Positions 26,571-36,237 of a stretch of DNA of 64,000 nucleotides are shown piece by piece. The position numbers were made by a program, and so were the translations under genes. The DNA comes from Flavicella sp965243265 (GTDB taxonomy: Bacteria > Bacteroidota > Bacteroidia > Flavobacteriales > Flavobacteriaceae), in the NCBI GenBank assembly GCA_965243265.1, contig CBDEUL010000010.1, positions 62,001 to 126,000 on the forward strand, in the 5' to 3' direction. Under the pieces are notes generated by a model. That model had not been told where the DNA came from. It saw nothing but the letters and a program-made list of their open reading frames with translations, and searched no databases. Positions within the stretch are counted from its first letter, which is position 1. The number at the start of each line of letters is the position of its first letter.

Positions 26571-28565
26571 ATGAATAAGTCTCAAAATGAAATAGATAAG
26601 CTAAGAAAAACGTTGCATAACTATAATTATGAATACTATGTAAACGATACCAAAGTGGTTTCTGATTATGATTTTGACATGCTCTTAAAAAAGTTAGAAA
26701 AATTAGAAGCAGAAAATCCAGTCTATTTTGATCCCAATTCACCAACACAACGTGTAGGAGGAACTGTTACCAAAAACTTTGAAACAGTTACTCATAAAAA
26801 TAGAATGTATTCTTTAGATAATTCTTATTCAAAAGAAGATCTTTTAGATTGGGAAAAAAGAATTCAGAAAATAATAGAAGCACCTATAGAATATACCTGT
26901 GAGTTAAAATACGACGGAGCTTCCATCAACATTACCTATGAAAACGGAAGCTTGGTAAAAGCAGTAACAAGGGGAGATGGTTTTCAAGGAGATAATGTTA
27001 CAACTAATATAAAAACAATTGCATCATTGCCCTTAAAACTACAAGAGCCTTTTTTAGAGTCTTTTGAGATAAGAGGAGAAATTATATTACCTCTTGAAGG
27101 CTTTGAGAAAATGAACAAAGAACGCCTTGAAAAAGGAGAAGAAGTATATGCAAACCCTAGAAATACAGCTAGTGGAAGTTTAAAATTACAAGACAGTTCA
27201 GAGGTAGCAAAAAGACCATTGGATTGTTTGTTATACCAAGTGGTAGCAGAAAAAACAGGTTTTCAAAGTCATTCAGAATTGTTAGAAGCAGCAAGAAAAT
27301 CAGGTTTCAATGTCCCTACAACAATGGTAGTAGCAAAAAGTATAGATGAGGTAATTTCATTTGTAGAATATTGGGATACAAAACGTAGTGAATTGCCTTA
27401 TGAAACAGACGGTGTTGTAATAAAAGTGAATGGATTAGCACAGCAAGAAGAATTGGGTTTTACAGCAAAAGCACCCCGATGGGCAATTGCATATAAGTTT
27501 AAAACAGAGCAACAAGCTACTGTGTTAAATGAAATAACGTATCAAGTAGGAAGAACAGGAGCCATTACCCCTGTAGCAAATTTGGAGCCAGTACAATTAG
27601 GAGGAACTGTTGTAAAAAGAGCTTCATTGCACAATGCAGATCAAATAGAAAAATTAGACATTCGTATAGGAGATACTGTTTATGTAGAAAAAGGAGGAGA
27701 AATTATACCTAAAATAGTAGGAGTAGCTATAGAAGAAAGACCAGTGGATTCACAGGTAACTGTGTATGCTACAAAATGTCCAGAATGTGAAACAGAGTTG
27801 CTAAGAAAAGAAGGAGATGCAAAGCATTTTTGTCCCAATGAATTTGGGTGTCCCCCTCAAATAAGAGGAAGAATTCAGCACTTTATTAGTAGAAAAGCGA
27901 TGGATATTGATGGTTTAGGAGGAGAAACAGTAGATTTATTACGTAAAGAGGGATTGGTTCAAAATTATGCCGATTTATACGATTTAACCGCAGAGCAAAT
28001 AATTCCTTTAGAACGTATGGCAGAAAAATCTGCTCAGAATATAGTGGAAGGAATAGAAAAGTCGAAAGAAATACCATTTGAAAAAGTTTTATTTGCTTTA
28101 GGAATCCGTTTTGTAGGGGAAACTGTAGCTAAAAAATTAGCAAAGCATTTTAAAAACATGGATGCCCTATTAAATGCATCATTAGAAGAGTTGATCCATG
28201 TAGATGAAATAGGAGATAAGATAGCAGAAAGTATTGTTGCATTTTCTGGTGAGCTGTCAAATATTCAACTAATAGATAGGCTAAAAGCATCAGGAGTGCA
28301 GTTAGAAATATCTGAAGAGCTGTTAAAAGGACAAACAGATGTTTTGGCAGGTAACATATTTGTTGTTTCAGGGGTGTTTCATAAAATGACACGTAATGAA
28401 CTAAAAAAAGCAATAGAAGACAATGGAGGAAAAGTTTCTAGTTCTATTTCTAAAAAGACAAGCTATATTGTAGCAGGAGATAAAATGGGACCTAGTAAAT
28501 TAGAAAAAGCAGAAAAATTGGGTGTTACTATTATTTCAGAAGACGATTTTATAGAGATGGTGTAA
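26571..28565 (+). CDS. ligA: NAD-dependent DNA ligase
   Basis: Seals nicks in replication and repair. The 664-residue order is canonical: Ia domain, adenylation domain with the active Lys in ELKYDGAS (about residue 110), OB fold, a four-Cys zinc finger (CPECE...HFCPNEFGCP, about 403-426), helix-hairpin-helix repeats and a C-terminal BRCT domain (~590-664, GGKVSSSISKKTSYIVAG). All core motifs are intact. It precedes the type I restriction cluster, which seems to have been inserted just after it. Confidence 0.96.
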   Translation: MNKSQNEIDKLRKTLHNYNYEYYVNDTKVVSDYDFDMLLKKLEKLEAENPVYFDPNSPTQRVGGTVTKNFETVTHKNRMYSLDNSYSKEDLLDWEKRIQKIIEAPIEYTCELKYDGASINITYENGSLVKAVTRGDGFQGDNVTTNIKTIASLPLKLQEPFLESFEIRGEIILPLEGFEKMNKERLEKGEEVYANPRNTASGSLKLQDSSEVAKRPLDCLLYQVVAEKTGFQSHSELLEAARKSGFNVPTTMVVAKSIDEVISFVEYWDTKRSELPYETDGVVIKVNGLAQQEELGFTAKAPRWAIAYKFKTEQQATVLNEITYQVGRTGAITPVANLEPVQLGGTVVKRASLHNADQIEKLDIRIGDTVYVEKGGEIIPKIVGVAIEERPVDSQVTVYATKCPECETELLRKEGDAKHFCPNEFGCPPQIRGRIQHFISRKAMDIDGLGGETVDLLRKEGLVQNYADLYDLTAEQIIPLERMAEKSAQNIVEGIEKSKEIPFEKVLFALGIRFVGETVAKKLAKHFKNMDALLNASLEELIHVDEIGDKIAESIVAFSGELSNIQLIDRLKASGVQLEISEELLKGQTDVLAGNIFVVSGVFHKMTRNELKKAIEDNGGKVSSSISKKTSYIVAGDKMGPSKLEKAEKLGVTIISEDDFIEMV

Positions 28566-28569
28566 AACC

Positions 28570-28734
28570 AACTGTATACAGGATTAAAAAAACATGTAAA
28601 AGAAGTGAGGGAGTTGAGGTTGTGTTGTAAAAAGAGACAAAAGACAACCTAGCTTGGAGTGTTTATACAAAATAGCAAAAATATAAAACATTGAAGTAGC
28701 TGAACTACTTGTGAAAAATGACGATATAAAATGA
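28570..28734 (+). pseudogene. remnant of an XRE-family HTH regulator upstream of hsdM
   Basis: Two pieces in different frames resemble one small HTH regulator. The first (from about 28581, frame of GLKKHVKEVRELRL) is like the start of an XRE domain. The second (28636-28734) reads RDKRQPSLECLYKIAKI-stop-NIEVAELLVKNDDIK, like the last helices of an XRE domain; the stop (TAA, 28672-28674) stands where Leu (TTA) is expected. The recognition helix is missing. The second piece ends in TGA overlapping the hsdM ATG by four bases (ATGA), which indicates it was once the first gene of the operon. Confidence 0.55.
28694..28710. promoter_or_regulatory. short inverted repeat just before hsdM
   Basis: AAGTAG, 5-nt spacer, CTACTT lies 20 nt before hsdM. 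It falls inside the XRE remnant, so it may be chance coding sequence rather than an operator. Confidence 0.2.
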
Positions 28735-30311
28735 GTGACGACCAAAAACGAATATTAGAAAGTAGCCTTTGGGCAATTGCCAATTTGCTAAGAGGGAAAA
28801 TGAATCCTGATGATTACAGAGACTATATTTTAGGGTTTATCTTCTTTAAATACCTTTCCGAAAAGCAAAATATCTACGTTACCGAATTACTACAAGGCGA
28901 AGATGAAACCAACTTTGCCAAAGTAACTGACAACGAAACCTTAGAAGCTTTACGTGAAGAATGTTTAATAAAATTAGGGTACTATTTAGAACCCAAAGAA
29001 TTGTTTTCTGCTATTGCAGAAAAAGGAAACAATAAAATTGAAGGAGAAAGCAATTTTATACTAGACGAGCTACAAGCTGTACTGAACCACATTGAGCAAA
29101 GTACAATGGGTAACGATTCTGAAGAAGACTTTGCTGCATTATTTGAGGATTTAGATTTAACGTCAACCAAATTGGGTAGAACCGTAAATGCAAGAAACGA
29201 AGTAATAGTAAAAATTATAAACGAGCTTCATAAAATTGATTTTAAATTAGAAGATTTAGAATCAGATGTTTTAGGTGATGCTTACGAATATCTTATTGGA
29301 AAATTTGCAGCACTTGCTGGAAAATCTAAAGGGGAGTTTTACACGCCAAAACAAGTGTCTAAAATACTAGCCAAAATAGTAACACACGGAAAAACAAAAT
29401 TAAAATCGGTGTACGACCCAACTTGTGGTTCTGGTTCTCTTCTATTACGCGTAAAAAAAGAAGCTGAAGTAAGCGAATATTATGGGCAAGAATTAAATCG
29501 TACCACCTACAATTTAGCTCGTATGAATATGATATTACACGATATTCATTACCGAAAGTTTGATATTAAAAATGAAGACACCTTAGAAAACCCGCAACAT
29601 ATAGACAAACGTTTTGAAGCTGTGGTAGCAAACCCTCCATTTTCTGCGCACTGGAAAGGAGCGGATAATCCGCTATATACAACAGACGAGCGTTTTGCTC
29701 AATACGGAAAACTAGCACCTAAAACCAAAGCCGATTATGCTTTTGTACAACATATGTATCACCAATTGGCAGATAACGGTACAATGGCAGTGGTGTTACC
29801 ACACGGAGTATTATTTAGAGGAGCAGCCGAAAACCTCATTCGTAAGTATTTAATTGAAGAAAAAAATGCGTTAGATGCGGTAATAGGTTTGCCAGCTAAT
29901 ATTTTTTATGGAACAGGAATACCAACGTGTATTTTAGTACTTAAAAAATGTAGAAAAGCAGATGACAATATAGTAATGATAGATGCTAGTGGAGAAGACC
30001 ACTTTGTTAAAAACGGGAATAAAAACGAATTAAGAGATGCTGATGACAAAAGTGATATTGACGATATTGTAAACGCTTATATAAATAGAGTTCCAATTGA
30101 CAAATACTGCTCTATTGTTAGACTTGACGAAATAAAAGAAAATGAGTACAACCTTAATATACCTAGGTATGTAGATACATTTGAAGATGAAGTAGCAATA
30201 GATTTACAGGAAGTAAGTAAAAAACTCGTTGCAATCGATGAAAAATTAGCATTGGCTGATGAAACAATTGCTCAGTTTTGTGAAGAATTAAACATTCCAA
30301 CACCTTTTTAA
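28731..30311 (+). CDS. hsdM: type I restriction-modification methyltransferase subunit
   Basis: 526-residue N6-adenine methyltransferase. An N-terminal helical domain (residues ~1-150, with RGKMNPDDYRDYILGFIFFKYLSEK) is followed by the catalytic domain with SAM-binding DPTCGSGSLLL (about 228-238) and the catalytic NPPF (N301-F304). It forms the M2S core methylase with HsdS and, with HsdR, the restriction complex. One base separates its stop from the hsdS ATG. All motifs are intact. Confidence 0.95.
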   Translation: MSDDQKRILESSLWAIANLLRGKMNPDDYRDYILGFIFFKYLSEKQNIYVTELLQGEDETNFAKVTDNETLEALREECLIKLGYYLEPKELFSAIAEKGNNKIEGESNFILDELQAVLNHIEQSTMGNDSEEDFAALFEDLDLTSTKLGRTVNARNEVIVKIINELHKIDFKLEDLESDVLGDAYEYLIGKFAALAGKSKGEFYTPKQVSKILAKIVTHGKTKLKSVYDPTCGSGSLLLRVKKEAEVSEYYGQELNRTTYNLARMNMILHDIHYRKFDIKNEDTLENPQHIDKRFEAVVANPPFSAHWKGADNPLYTTDERFAQYGKLAPKTKADYAFVQHMYHQLADNGTMAVVLPHGVLFRGAAENLIRKYLIEEKNALDAVIGLPANIFYGTGIPTCILVLKKCRKADDNIVMIDASGEDHFVKNGNKNELRDADDKSDIDDIVNAYINRVPIDKYCSIVRLDEIKENEYNLNIPRYVDTFEDEVAIDLQEVSKKLVAIDEKLALADETIAQFCEELNIPTPF

Positions 30312-31577
30312 ATGGAAAACACAAACTTAAAACCTGTCATTCGTTTTCCTGAGTTTACTGATGAGTGGGAAGAGAAGAGATTAGGGGATATTGGTAAAAT
30401 AAAATCTGGTGGTACCCCTAATAGAGGAAAAACTGAGTTTTGGAATGGTTCTATTCCTTGGGTTTCAACTTCTCTAATTAATTATAAAAACATTACTCAA
30501 ACAAATGAATTTATAACAGAATTAGGTCTGTTAAATTCTAGTGCAAAGCTATTTCCAATTGACACAATTTTAATGGCAATGTATGGGCAAGGTAAAACTA
30601 GAGGTCAAGTTGCTAAATTAAAGATAGAAGCCTCTACAAATCAAGCTTGTGCAGCTATTATATTAAAAAATATTGTTGATAATGAATTTATATATCAAAT
30701 ACTATCTAAAAATTATTTAACTATAAGAAACTTAAGCAACGAAGGTGGTCAAAAAAATTTAAGTAGTACCTTAATCCGTAATTTCAAATTTATAATTCCA
30801 AATTCTCTTGTAGAACAAAAAAAAATAGCCGATTTCCTAACGTCAATAGATGAAAGAATTACGCTATTAAAAGAAAAAAAAGCAACCTTATTAGATTTCA
30901 AAAAAGGTGTAATGCAAAAAATATTTCCTTCGGCAGGCTCAGGACAAGCCCCAGAAATTCGATTTAAAGACGATAATGGGAATGATTTTCCTGATTGGGA
31001 AGAAAAAAAATTAGGTATTGTGGGTAATACTATAAATGGTTTAACCGGTAAAACCAAAGAAGATTTCGGAAGGGGTAAACCATTTATTCAATACACTCAA
31101 ATATTCAATTCTTCAAAAGTTAATACTAATGATTTTGGTTTAGTGAACATTGGTCAAAACGACAATCAAACCAAAGTTCAATTTGGCGATATTCTATTTA
31201 CTACTTCTTCCGAAACACCTCACGAAGTAGGGATGTCATCAGTACTTCTTGAAGAAGTTGATGAACTGTATTTGAATAGTTTTTCATTTGGTTTCAGACC
31301 AAATAATTTAAAAGAATTAGTTCCATCTTTTGCACAATATTTATTTCGCAGTAATAATGTAAGAAGAAATATTATAAAATTGGCTCAAGGTAGCACGAGG
31401 TATAATATGTCAAAGTTGTCATTTATGAAGCAAACTATTTTGCTTCCAGAAGAAGATGAACAAATTAAAATCGCTAATTATTTAACAGTTTTAGACGATA
31501 AAATTGAAGCTGTACAACAAAAAATTGATGCTAGTATAGATTTCAAAAAAGGTTTACTTCAAAAAATGTTTGTATAA
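30312..31577 (+). CDS. hsdS: type I restriction-modification specificity subunit
   Basis: 421 residues with the typical pseudo-dimer: target recognition domain 1 (~13-170), conserved coiled-coil 1 (FLTSIDERITLLKEKKATLLDFKKGVMQKIF, ~175-206), domain 2 (~225-385) and coiled-coil 2 (YLTVLDDKIEAVQQ...FKKGLLQKMF, to the end). The two domains read the two halves of a split target, which cannot be predicted here. An unusual in-frame insert encoding PSAGSGQAP follows coiled-coil 1 (see the repeat at 30927-30950). Confidence 0.93.
   Translation: MENTNLKPVIRFPEFTDEWEEKRLGDIGKIKSGGTPNRGKTEFWNGSIPWVSTSLINYKNITQTNEFITELGLLNSSAKLFPIDTILMAMYGQGKTRGQVAKLKIEASTNQACAAIILKNIVDNEFIYQILSKNYLTIRNLSNEGGQKNLSSTLIRNFKFIIPNSLVEQKKIADFLTSIDERITLLKEKKATLLDFKKGVMQKIFPSAGSGQAPEIRFKDDNGNDFPDWEEKKLGIVGNTINGLTGKTKEDFGRGKPFIQYTQIFNSSKVNTNDFGLVNIGQNDNQTKVQFGDILFTTSSETPHEVGMSSVLLEEVDELYLNSFSFGFRPNNLKELVPSFAQYLFRSNNVRRNIIKLAQGSTRYNMSKLSFMKQTILLPEEDEQIKIANYLTVLDDKIEAVQQKIDASIDFKKGLLQKMFV
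30927..30950. repeat. short GC-rich insert inside hsdS
   Basis: About 24 bases starting CCTTCGGCAGGCTCAGG stand out as GC-rich against very AT-rich surroundings. They encode Ser-Ala-Gly-Ser-Gly-Gln-Ala on plus and PEPAEG on minus. From memory this resembles a short dispersed palindromic-type repeat (CTTCGGCAGGCTCAGGACA) found in many Bacteroidota genomes; no second copy is seen in this window. Confidence 0.5.
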
Positions 31578-31588
31578 AATCTTATGTT

Positions 31589-32617
31589 ATGAAAGAGAAA
31601 AAACAACTAAAAACAAGTGATGAACTTTCAGATTTTTTGTTGTACACAACACCTAATACTGAAGTAAAGATTGAAATTTATTTTCAGAACGAAACAGTTT
31701 GGCTCAGTCAACAAAAAATGGCAGAGTTATTTGGTGTAGGAAAAGCAGCTATTAGCAAACATTTGGCTAATATTTATGAATCTGGTGAATTGCAAAAAGA
31801 AGCAACTGTTTCCAAAATGGAAACAGTTCAAACAGAAGGAAACAGACAAGTAACTAGAGCTATAGATTATTACAATCTAGATGCTATTATATCAGTAGGT
31901 TATCGTGTAAACTCATCAAAAGCCACACAATTTAGAATTTGGGCTACTAAAACCTTAAAAGATTTTATTATTAAAGGTTTTGTAATGGATGATGAGCGTT
32001 TAAAAAACGGTCAGTATTTTGGTAAAGATTACTTTGATGAGCTTTTAGAACGTGTTCGCTCCATACGAACCAGCGAACGTAGGATTTATCAAAAAATAAC
32101 TGATATTTTTCAGGAATGTAGTATTGATTATGATACGAATTCAGAAATCAAACAACACTTTTTTGCAACTGTTCAAAATAAATTTCACTTTGCAATTACA
32201 GGCAAAACCGCAGCAGAAATAATCCATCAAAAAGCTGATAAAAAAGAACCGTTTATGGGACTAAACACTTGGAAAAACGCTCCAAAAGGTAGAGTGTTGA
32301 AATCAGACGTAACGGTTGCTAAAAATTATCTAGTAGAAAAAGAGATAAAACAGTTAGAAAGAACTGTAACCGGATACTTTGATTACATAGAAAACTTAAT
32401 AGAACGCAGAACTTCATTTACAATGGAGCAATTATCAGAAAGTGTTACCAAGTTTTTAAATTTTAATGAATATCAAATTTTAGAAGGTTTTGGAAGTGTT
32501 TCTAAAAAAGAAGCCGACACAAAAGCTAAAAATGAATATGATGCATTTAACAAAACTCAGAAAATAGAATCTGATTTCGATAAAATCATAAAAAAGCTCC
32601 CAAAGAAAAATGACTAG
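31589..32617 (+). CDS. rhuM: RhuM-family protein inside the hsd operon
   Basis: A 342-residue protein of the RhuM (virulence RhuM) family. The N-terminus has a DNA-binding-like helix-turn-helix pattern (VWLSQQKMAELFGVGKAAISKHLANIYESGEL, ~35-66), followed by the family core (YYNLDAIISVGYRVNSSKATQFRIWATKTLKDFIIKGF, ~92-130) and MDDERLKNG. Such genes are frequently found next to type I systems; the role is unknown. It lies 11 nt after hsdS and overlaps hsdR by 8 nt, so it is part of the operon. Confidence 0.85.
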   Translation: MKEKKQLKTSDELSDFLLYTTPNTEVKIEIYFQNETVWLSQQKMAELFGVGKAAISKHLANIYESGELQKEATVSKMETVQTEGNRQVTRAIDYYNLDAIISVGYRVNSSKATQFRIWATKTLKDFIIKGFVMDDERLKNGQYFGKDYFDELLERVRSIRTSERRIYQKITDIFQECSIDYDTNSEIKQHFFATVQNKFHFAITGKTAAEIIHQKADKKEPFMGLNTWKNAPKGRVLKSDVTVAKNYLVEKEIKQLERTVTGYFDYIENLIERRTSFTMEQLSESVTKFLNFNEYQILEGFGSVSKKEADTKAKNEYDAFNKTQKIESDFDKIIKKLPKKND

Positions 32618-35468
32618 CCAACCAGAACAATTATTAGAAAACAATTTGGTGAGCCAATTAGCAAAATTGGGTTATGAAAAAGTAGTTATAAAAGATGAAG
32701 CTGATTTATTAATAAATCTAAAATCACAGATAGAAAAACACAATAATGTCTCGCTCTCCTCGCAGGAGTTTAAGCAAGTTTTAAACTATATAAACAAAGG
32801 TTCAATATTTCAAAGAGCCAAAATACTACGTGATAGAGTTCCGTTTACCAACGATAAAGGAGAGAACAAAACCATAGAACTCATCAATCAAGTACATTGG
32901 TGTAAAAATGAGTTTCAAGTTACGCAACAAGTAACTATGGAAGGAAAATATAAAAACCGTTATGATGTTACCATTCTAATAAACGGTTTACCTTTAGTAC
33001 AAATAGAATTAAAACGTAGAGGACTAGAACTTAAAGAAGCTTTTAATCAAATAAACAGATATGAGCGTCATAGTTTTGGAGCTGGTGCTGGCTTATTTCA
33101 ATTTGTACAAATATTTGTAATCAGCAATGGTGTAAACACAAAATATTATGCTAACAGTCCAATAAAAGCACGAAGTTTTAAACAAACTTTTTATTGGAGT
33201 GACACAAAGAATAAACTCGTTACTCAACTTTCAAAATTTACAGACATATTTTTAGAGCCTTGTCATATCTCTAAAATGATTACTAGATATGTTGTTCTCA
33301 ACGAATCTGCGAAAATCTTAATGGTACTTCGTCCTTATCAATATTTTGCAGTAGAAGCAATAATTGACAGAGTAAAAGAAACTAGAAAAAATGGCTTTAT
33401 TTGGCATACTACAGGTTCAGGAAAAACCTTAACCAGTTTTAAGGCAAGTCAAATTCTGACACATATGCCTAAAGTGCATAAGGTGATTTTTGTAGTAGAT
33501 AGAAAAGATTTGGATTATCAAACTACCAAAGAATTTAATAGTTTTAGCAAAGGTAGTATTGATGGCACGAATAACACCAAAGCTTTAGTACAACAATTGG
33601 CTGGCGATAATAAATTAATTGTTACTACCATTCAAAAACTAAATACTGCGATTAGTAAATCAAAGTATTTAAACCAAATGTCTGTTTTAAAAGACAAGCG
33701 AGTGGTTTTTATATTTGATGAGTGCCACAGAAGCCAGTTTGGAAAAACGCACGAAGACATTAAAAAATTCTTTGAAAAAAGCCAGATGTTCGGTTTTACA
33801 GGAACACCAATTTTTGAAGACAATGCAGGAACAAATGAATTCGGTAAACGAACAACAGCAATGCTTTTTGGAGGTGAAAAAGCGTTACATAAATATGTGA
33901 TTACAGATGCTATACGAGATGAAAATGTGTTGAAATTTTCTATTGAATATATTAATACATTCAAAAAGAAAGAACACATTTTAGATATAGATGTTGAAGC
34001 TATAGATGAAAAGGAAGTAATGGAAGCACCAGAGCGTTTAGATGCTATTACTGAATATATAATCGCCAATCACAACAGAAAAACACACAGCAAAGAGTTT
34101 ACTGCAATTATGTGTGTAAGCAATGTAGAAACACTTATTAAATATTACCAGTTATTTAAAGCGAAAGAACATAACTTAAAAGTAGCTACTATCTTTTCTT
34201 ATCAAGCAAATGAAGAAGATAAAGATGCATTAGGTTTCACAACTTCTGAATTTGATGAAGTAGATTTAAATGTTGTTGCAGAACCAGTTGCTAAATACAA
34301 TTCACAACATACAAGAGAGCATTTAGATAGTTTTATTGCCGATTACAACAAAACCTTTGGCACAAACTATTCTACAAAAGACACTCAAAGTTATTATAAT
34401 TATTACAACGATATAGCTAAAAGAGTAAAACATAAGCAAGTTGATATATTATTGGTTGTAAATATGTTTTTAACGGGTTTTGATAGTAAAACATTAAATA
34501 CTATTTATATAGATAAAAACTTAAAATATCACGGTTTAATTCAAGCGTATTCTAGAACTAATAGAATATTAAATGAAGTAAAATCGCAAGGAAATGTGGT
34601 TTGTTTTAGAAATCTAAAAGAAAATACAGATGATGCAATTGCTTTGTTCTCAAACATTGAATCTAAAGATGAAATAATAATCAAACCTTATGAAGATTAT
34701 GTAAACAAGATGAATGATGCTTTTATACAATTACTTCAAATTACACCAACTGTTGATAGTGTTCACGAGTTAAAAGATGAGGAAGAGGAATTGGCTTTTG
34801 CGAAAGCGTTTAGAGATTTAATGCGAACATTGAATGTTTTAAAAACATTTACAGAATTTACTTTTGAAGACATTAGTATTGACGAACAAACCTTTGAAGA
34901 TTATAAAACCCAATATTTAGATTTAAGAGATAAGGTAAAAAGAGAAAATGCAAAAGAAAAAGTTTCTATTCTAAACGACATTGATTTTGAATTAGAGTTA
35001 ATTCATAGAGACGAAATAAATGTTACTTACATTTTAAAATTACTAGCGAATCTTAAAAACTCTGTATCTGTAGATGAAAAAGAAAAGCAGTTAAAGAACA
35101 TTATGGATATTGTAGCAGGAGACACAAAATTGAGAAGTAAACGTGAATTAATTGAAAAGTTTATTAATGAGCATTTACCAATAATTGAAGATTCAGAAGA
35201 TATTCCAGATGAGTTTGTACAGTTTATGACAGCTGAAAAAATACAAGCTATAAAGTTTTTAAGTGAAGAAGAGGGATTAGACTCTAGTAAATTGGAAAAA
35301 GTAATTGGAGATTATATGTTTACCGAGAAAATACCATTAAGGGATGATATAATTGGAACAATGAATACTCGCCCAAGTTTGAAAGAAAGAAAAACCAAAG
35401 CAGAACGTATTACTAATAAAATATTGGTATTTGTTGAGACATTTATAAATGGAGTTATGACAGAATAA
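32610..35468 (+). CDS. hsdR: type I restriction endonuclease subunit R
   Basis: 952 residues. The N-terminal PD-(D/E)xK nuclease spans ~70-180 (KNRYDVTILINGLPLVQIELKRRG). An SF2 translocase follows: Walker A HTTGSGKTLTSFKAS (~266-280), DECHRSQFG (~370-378) as DEAD box, motif III GFTGTP (~392-397), motif VI region QAYSRTNRILNE (~646). The C-terminal helical part binds the methylase core. Cleaves unmethylated DNA after ATP-driven translocation. All motifs appear intact, so the system looks functional despite the broken regulator upstream. Confidence 0.95.
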   Translation: MTSQPEQLLENNLVSQLAKLGYEKVVIKDEADLLINLKSQIEKHNNVSLSSQEFKQVLNYINKGSIFQRAKILRDRVPFTNDKGENKTIELINQVHWCKNEFQVTQQVTMEGKYKNRYDVTILINGLPLVQIELKRRGLELKEAFNQINRYERHSFGAGAGLFQFVQIFVISNGVNTKYYANSPIKARSFKQTFYWSDTKNKLVTQLSKFTDIFLEPCHISKMITRYVVLNESAKILMVLRPYQYFAVEAIIDRVKETRKNGFIWHTTGSGKTLTSFKASQILTHMPKVHKVIFVVDRKDLDYQTTKEFNSFSKGSIDGTNNTKALVQQLAGDNKLIVTTIQKLNTAISKSKYLNQMSVLKDKRVVFIFDECHRSQFGKTHEDIKKFFEKSQMFGFTGTPIFEDNAGTNEFGKRTTAMLFGGEKALHKYVITDAIRDENVLKFSIEYINTFKKKEHILDIDVEAIDEKEVMEAPERLDAITEYIIANHNRKTHSKEFTAIMCVSNVETLIKYYQLFKAKEHNLKVATIFSYQANEEDKDALGFTTSEFDEVDLNVVAEPVAKYNSQHTREHLDSFIADYNKTFGTNYSTKDTQSYYNYYNDIAKRVKHKQVDILLVVNMFLTGFDSKTLNTIYIDKNLKYHGLIQAYSRTNRILNEVKSQGNVVCFRNLKENTDDAIALFSNIESKDEIIIKPYEDYVNKMNDAFIQLLQITPTVDSVHELKDEEEELAFAKAFRDLMRTLNVLKTFTEFTFEDISIDEQTFEDYKTQYLDLRDKVKRENAKEKVSILNDIDFELELIHRDEINVTYILKLLANLKNSVSVDEKEKQLKNIMDIVAGDTKLRSKRELIEKFINEHLPIIEDSEDIPDEFVQFMTAEKIQAIKFLSEEEGLDSSKLEKVIGDYMFTEKIPLRDDIIGTMNTRPSLKERKTKAERITNKILVFVETFINGVMTE

Positions 35469-35490
35469 GCCAAGGTAAGTTCAAGCACAT

Positions 35491-35517
35491 TGCAATCCTC
35501 CTTCGTGTGGTTGCAAA
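35491..35517 (+). terminator. possible terminator of the hsd operon
   Basis: Stem TTGCAATC / GGTTGCAA (one G-T pair), 11-nt loop, with a T-run about 10 nt further on (35527-35532). The T-run distance makes this only moderately convincing. Confidence 0.4.
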
Positions 35518-35549
35518 GAGCTTTCTTTTTTGTGATCGTATCTATTTAT

Positions 35550-35678
35550 TTAGGCTGTACAGAAATTCCCCGATTTAGCAATTGCAAATGTTTGTGAATG
35601 TTCCCTTATAAAACCTAGTAATGTGTTTTTGCAATCAAACAATAGGGTAGGTAAATCTACTAACTGTACATTATCCAT
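35550..35678 (-). CDS. small hypothetical reading frame, 42 residues
   Basis: ATG at 35678, TAA at 35550-35552. The product starts MDNVQLVDLPTLLFDCKNTLLGF and ends AKSGNFCTA. It is too short to recognise and may be a gene fragment left at the edge of the restriction cluster. No promoter seen. Confidence 0.2.
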   Translation of the reverse strand: MDNVQLVDLPTLLFDCKNTLLGFIREHSQTFAIAKSGNFCTA

Positions 35679-35735
35679 GCCTTTGATGTTTTATACTTTA
35701 AAAATAGATTTTTCGATTTATTGAAGTACTACTAT

Positions 35736-36221
35736 CTATATTGGCATAGCATAATTATGTTTTATAACCCCAATAACAAAAGTACTATGTGCACTTCCAA
35801 TATTTTTTACCGAGCCTAATTCATTAATTACAAAAGATTGGTAATGTTTCATATCCTTAACCATAATTTTTAATAAAAAATCATAGTCACCCGAAATATT
35901 GTAACATTCAACCACTTCTTTAAGTGAAACGATATCCTTTACAAACTTATTTCCTATTTCTTTAGTATGTTCCTTTAAAGTGATGTTACAAAATACAGTT
36001 AGACTTTTACCAACTTTTTCAGCATTTACAATAGCAGTGTATTTTTCTATCAAACCTTCTTTTTCGAAGCGTTTAATTCTTTCATAAACAGGTGTAGGAG
36101 ATAAATTTACACGTGCCGCTATTTCTTTAGTAGTCAATTTAGCATCTTTTTGAAGTACTCTAAGCAACTCCAAGTCGATCATATCTAAGTTTTCTACAGA
36201 AAAATTATCTGTTTTTTTCAT
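35736..36221 (-). CDS. Lrp/AsnC-family transcriptional regulator
   Basis: The reading frame opens at 36254, but palindromic sites at 36238-36250 and 36268-36280 favour the ATG at 36221 (161 residues). HTH in residues ~14-60 (LLRVLQKDAKLTTKEIAARVNLSPTPVYERIKRFEKEGLI), then an Asp-rich/ACT-like RAM ligand domain (~65-155) with YNISGDYDFLLKIMVKD. Divergent from mesX-mesD, so it probably controls these methionine genes and itself, with methionine or another amino acid as ligand (inference). Confidence 0.88.
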   Translation of the reverse strand: MKKTDNFSVENLDMIDLELLRVLQKDAKLTTKEIAARVNLSPTPVYERIKRFEKEGLIEKYTAIVNAEKVGKSLTVFCNITLKEHTKEIGNKFVKDIVSLKEVVECYNISGDYDFLLKIMVKDMKHYQSFVINELGSVKNIGSAHSTFVIGVIKHNYAMPI

Positions 36222-36237
36222 TTTTACATTCTCGAAA

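Noticed and set aside
28731..35468. The hsd cluster as part of a larger mobile island with integrase.
   Set aside because: No integrase, transposase or direct repeats were found at either edge; only the operon itself looks accessory.
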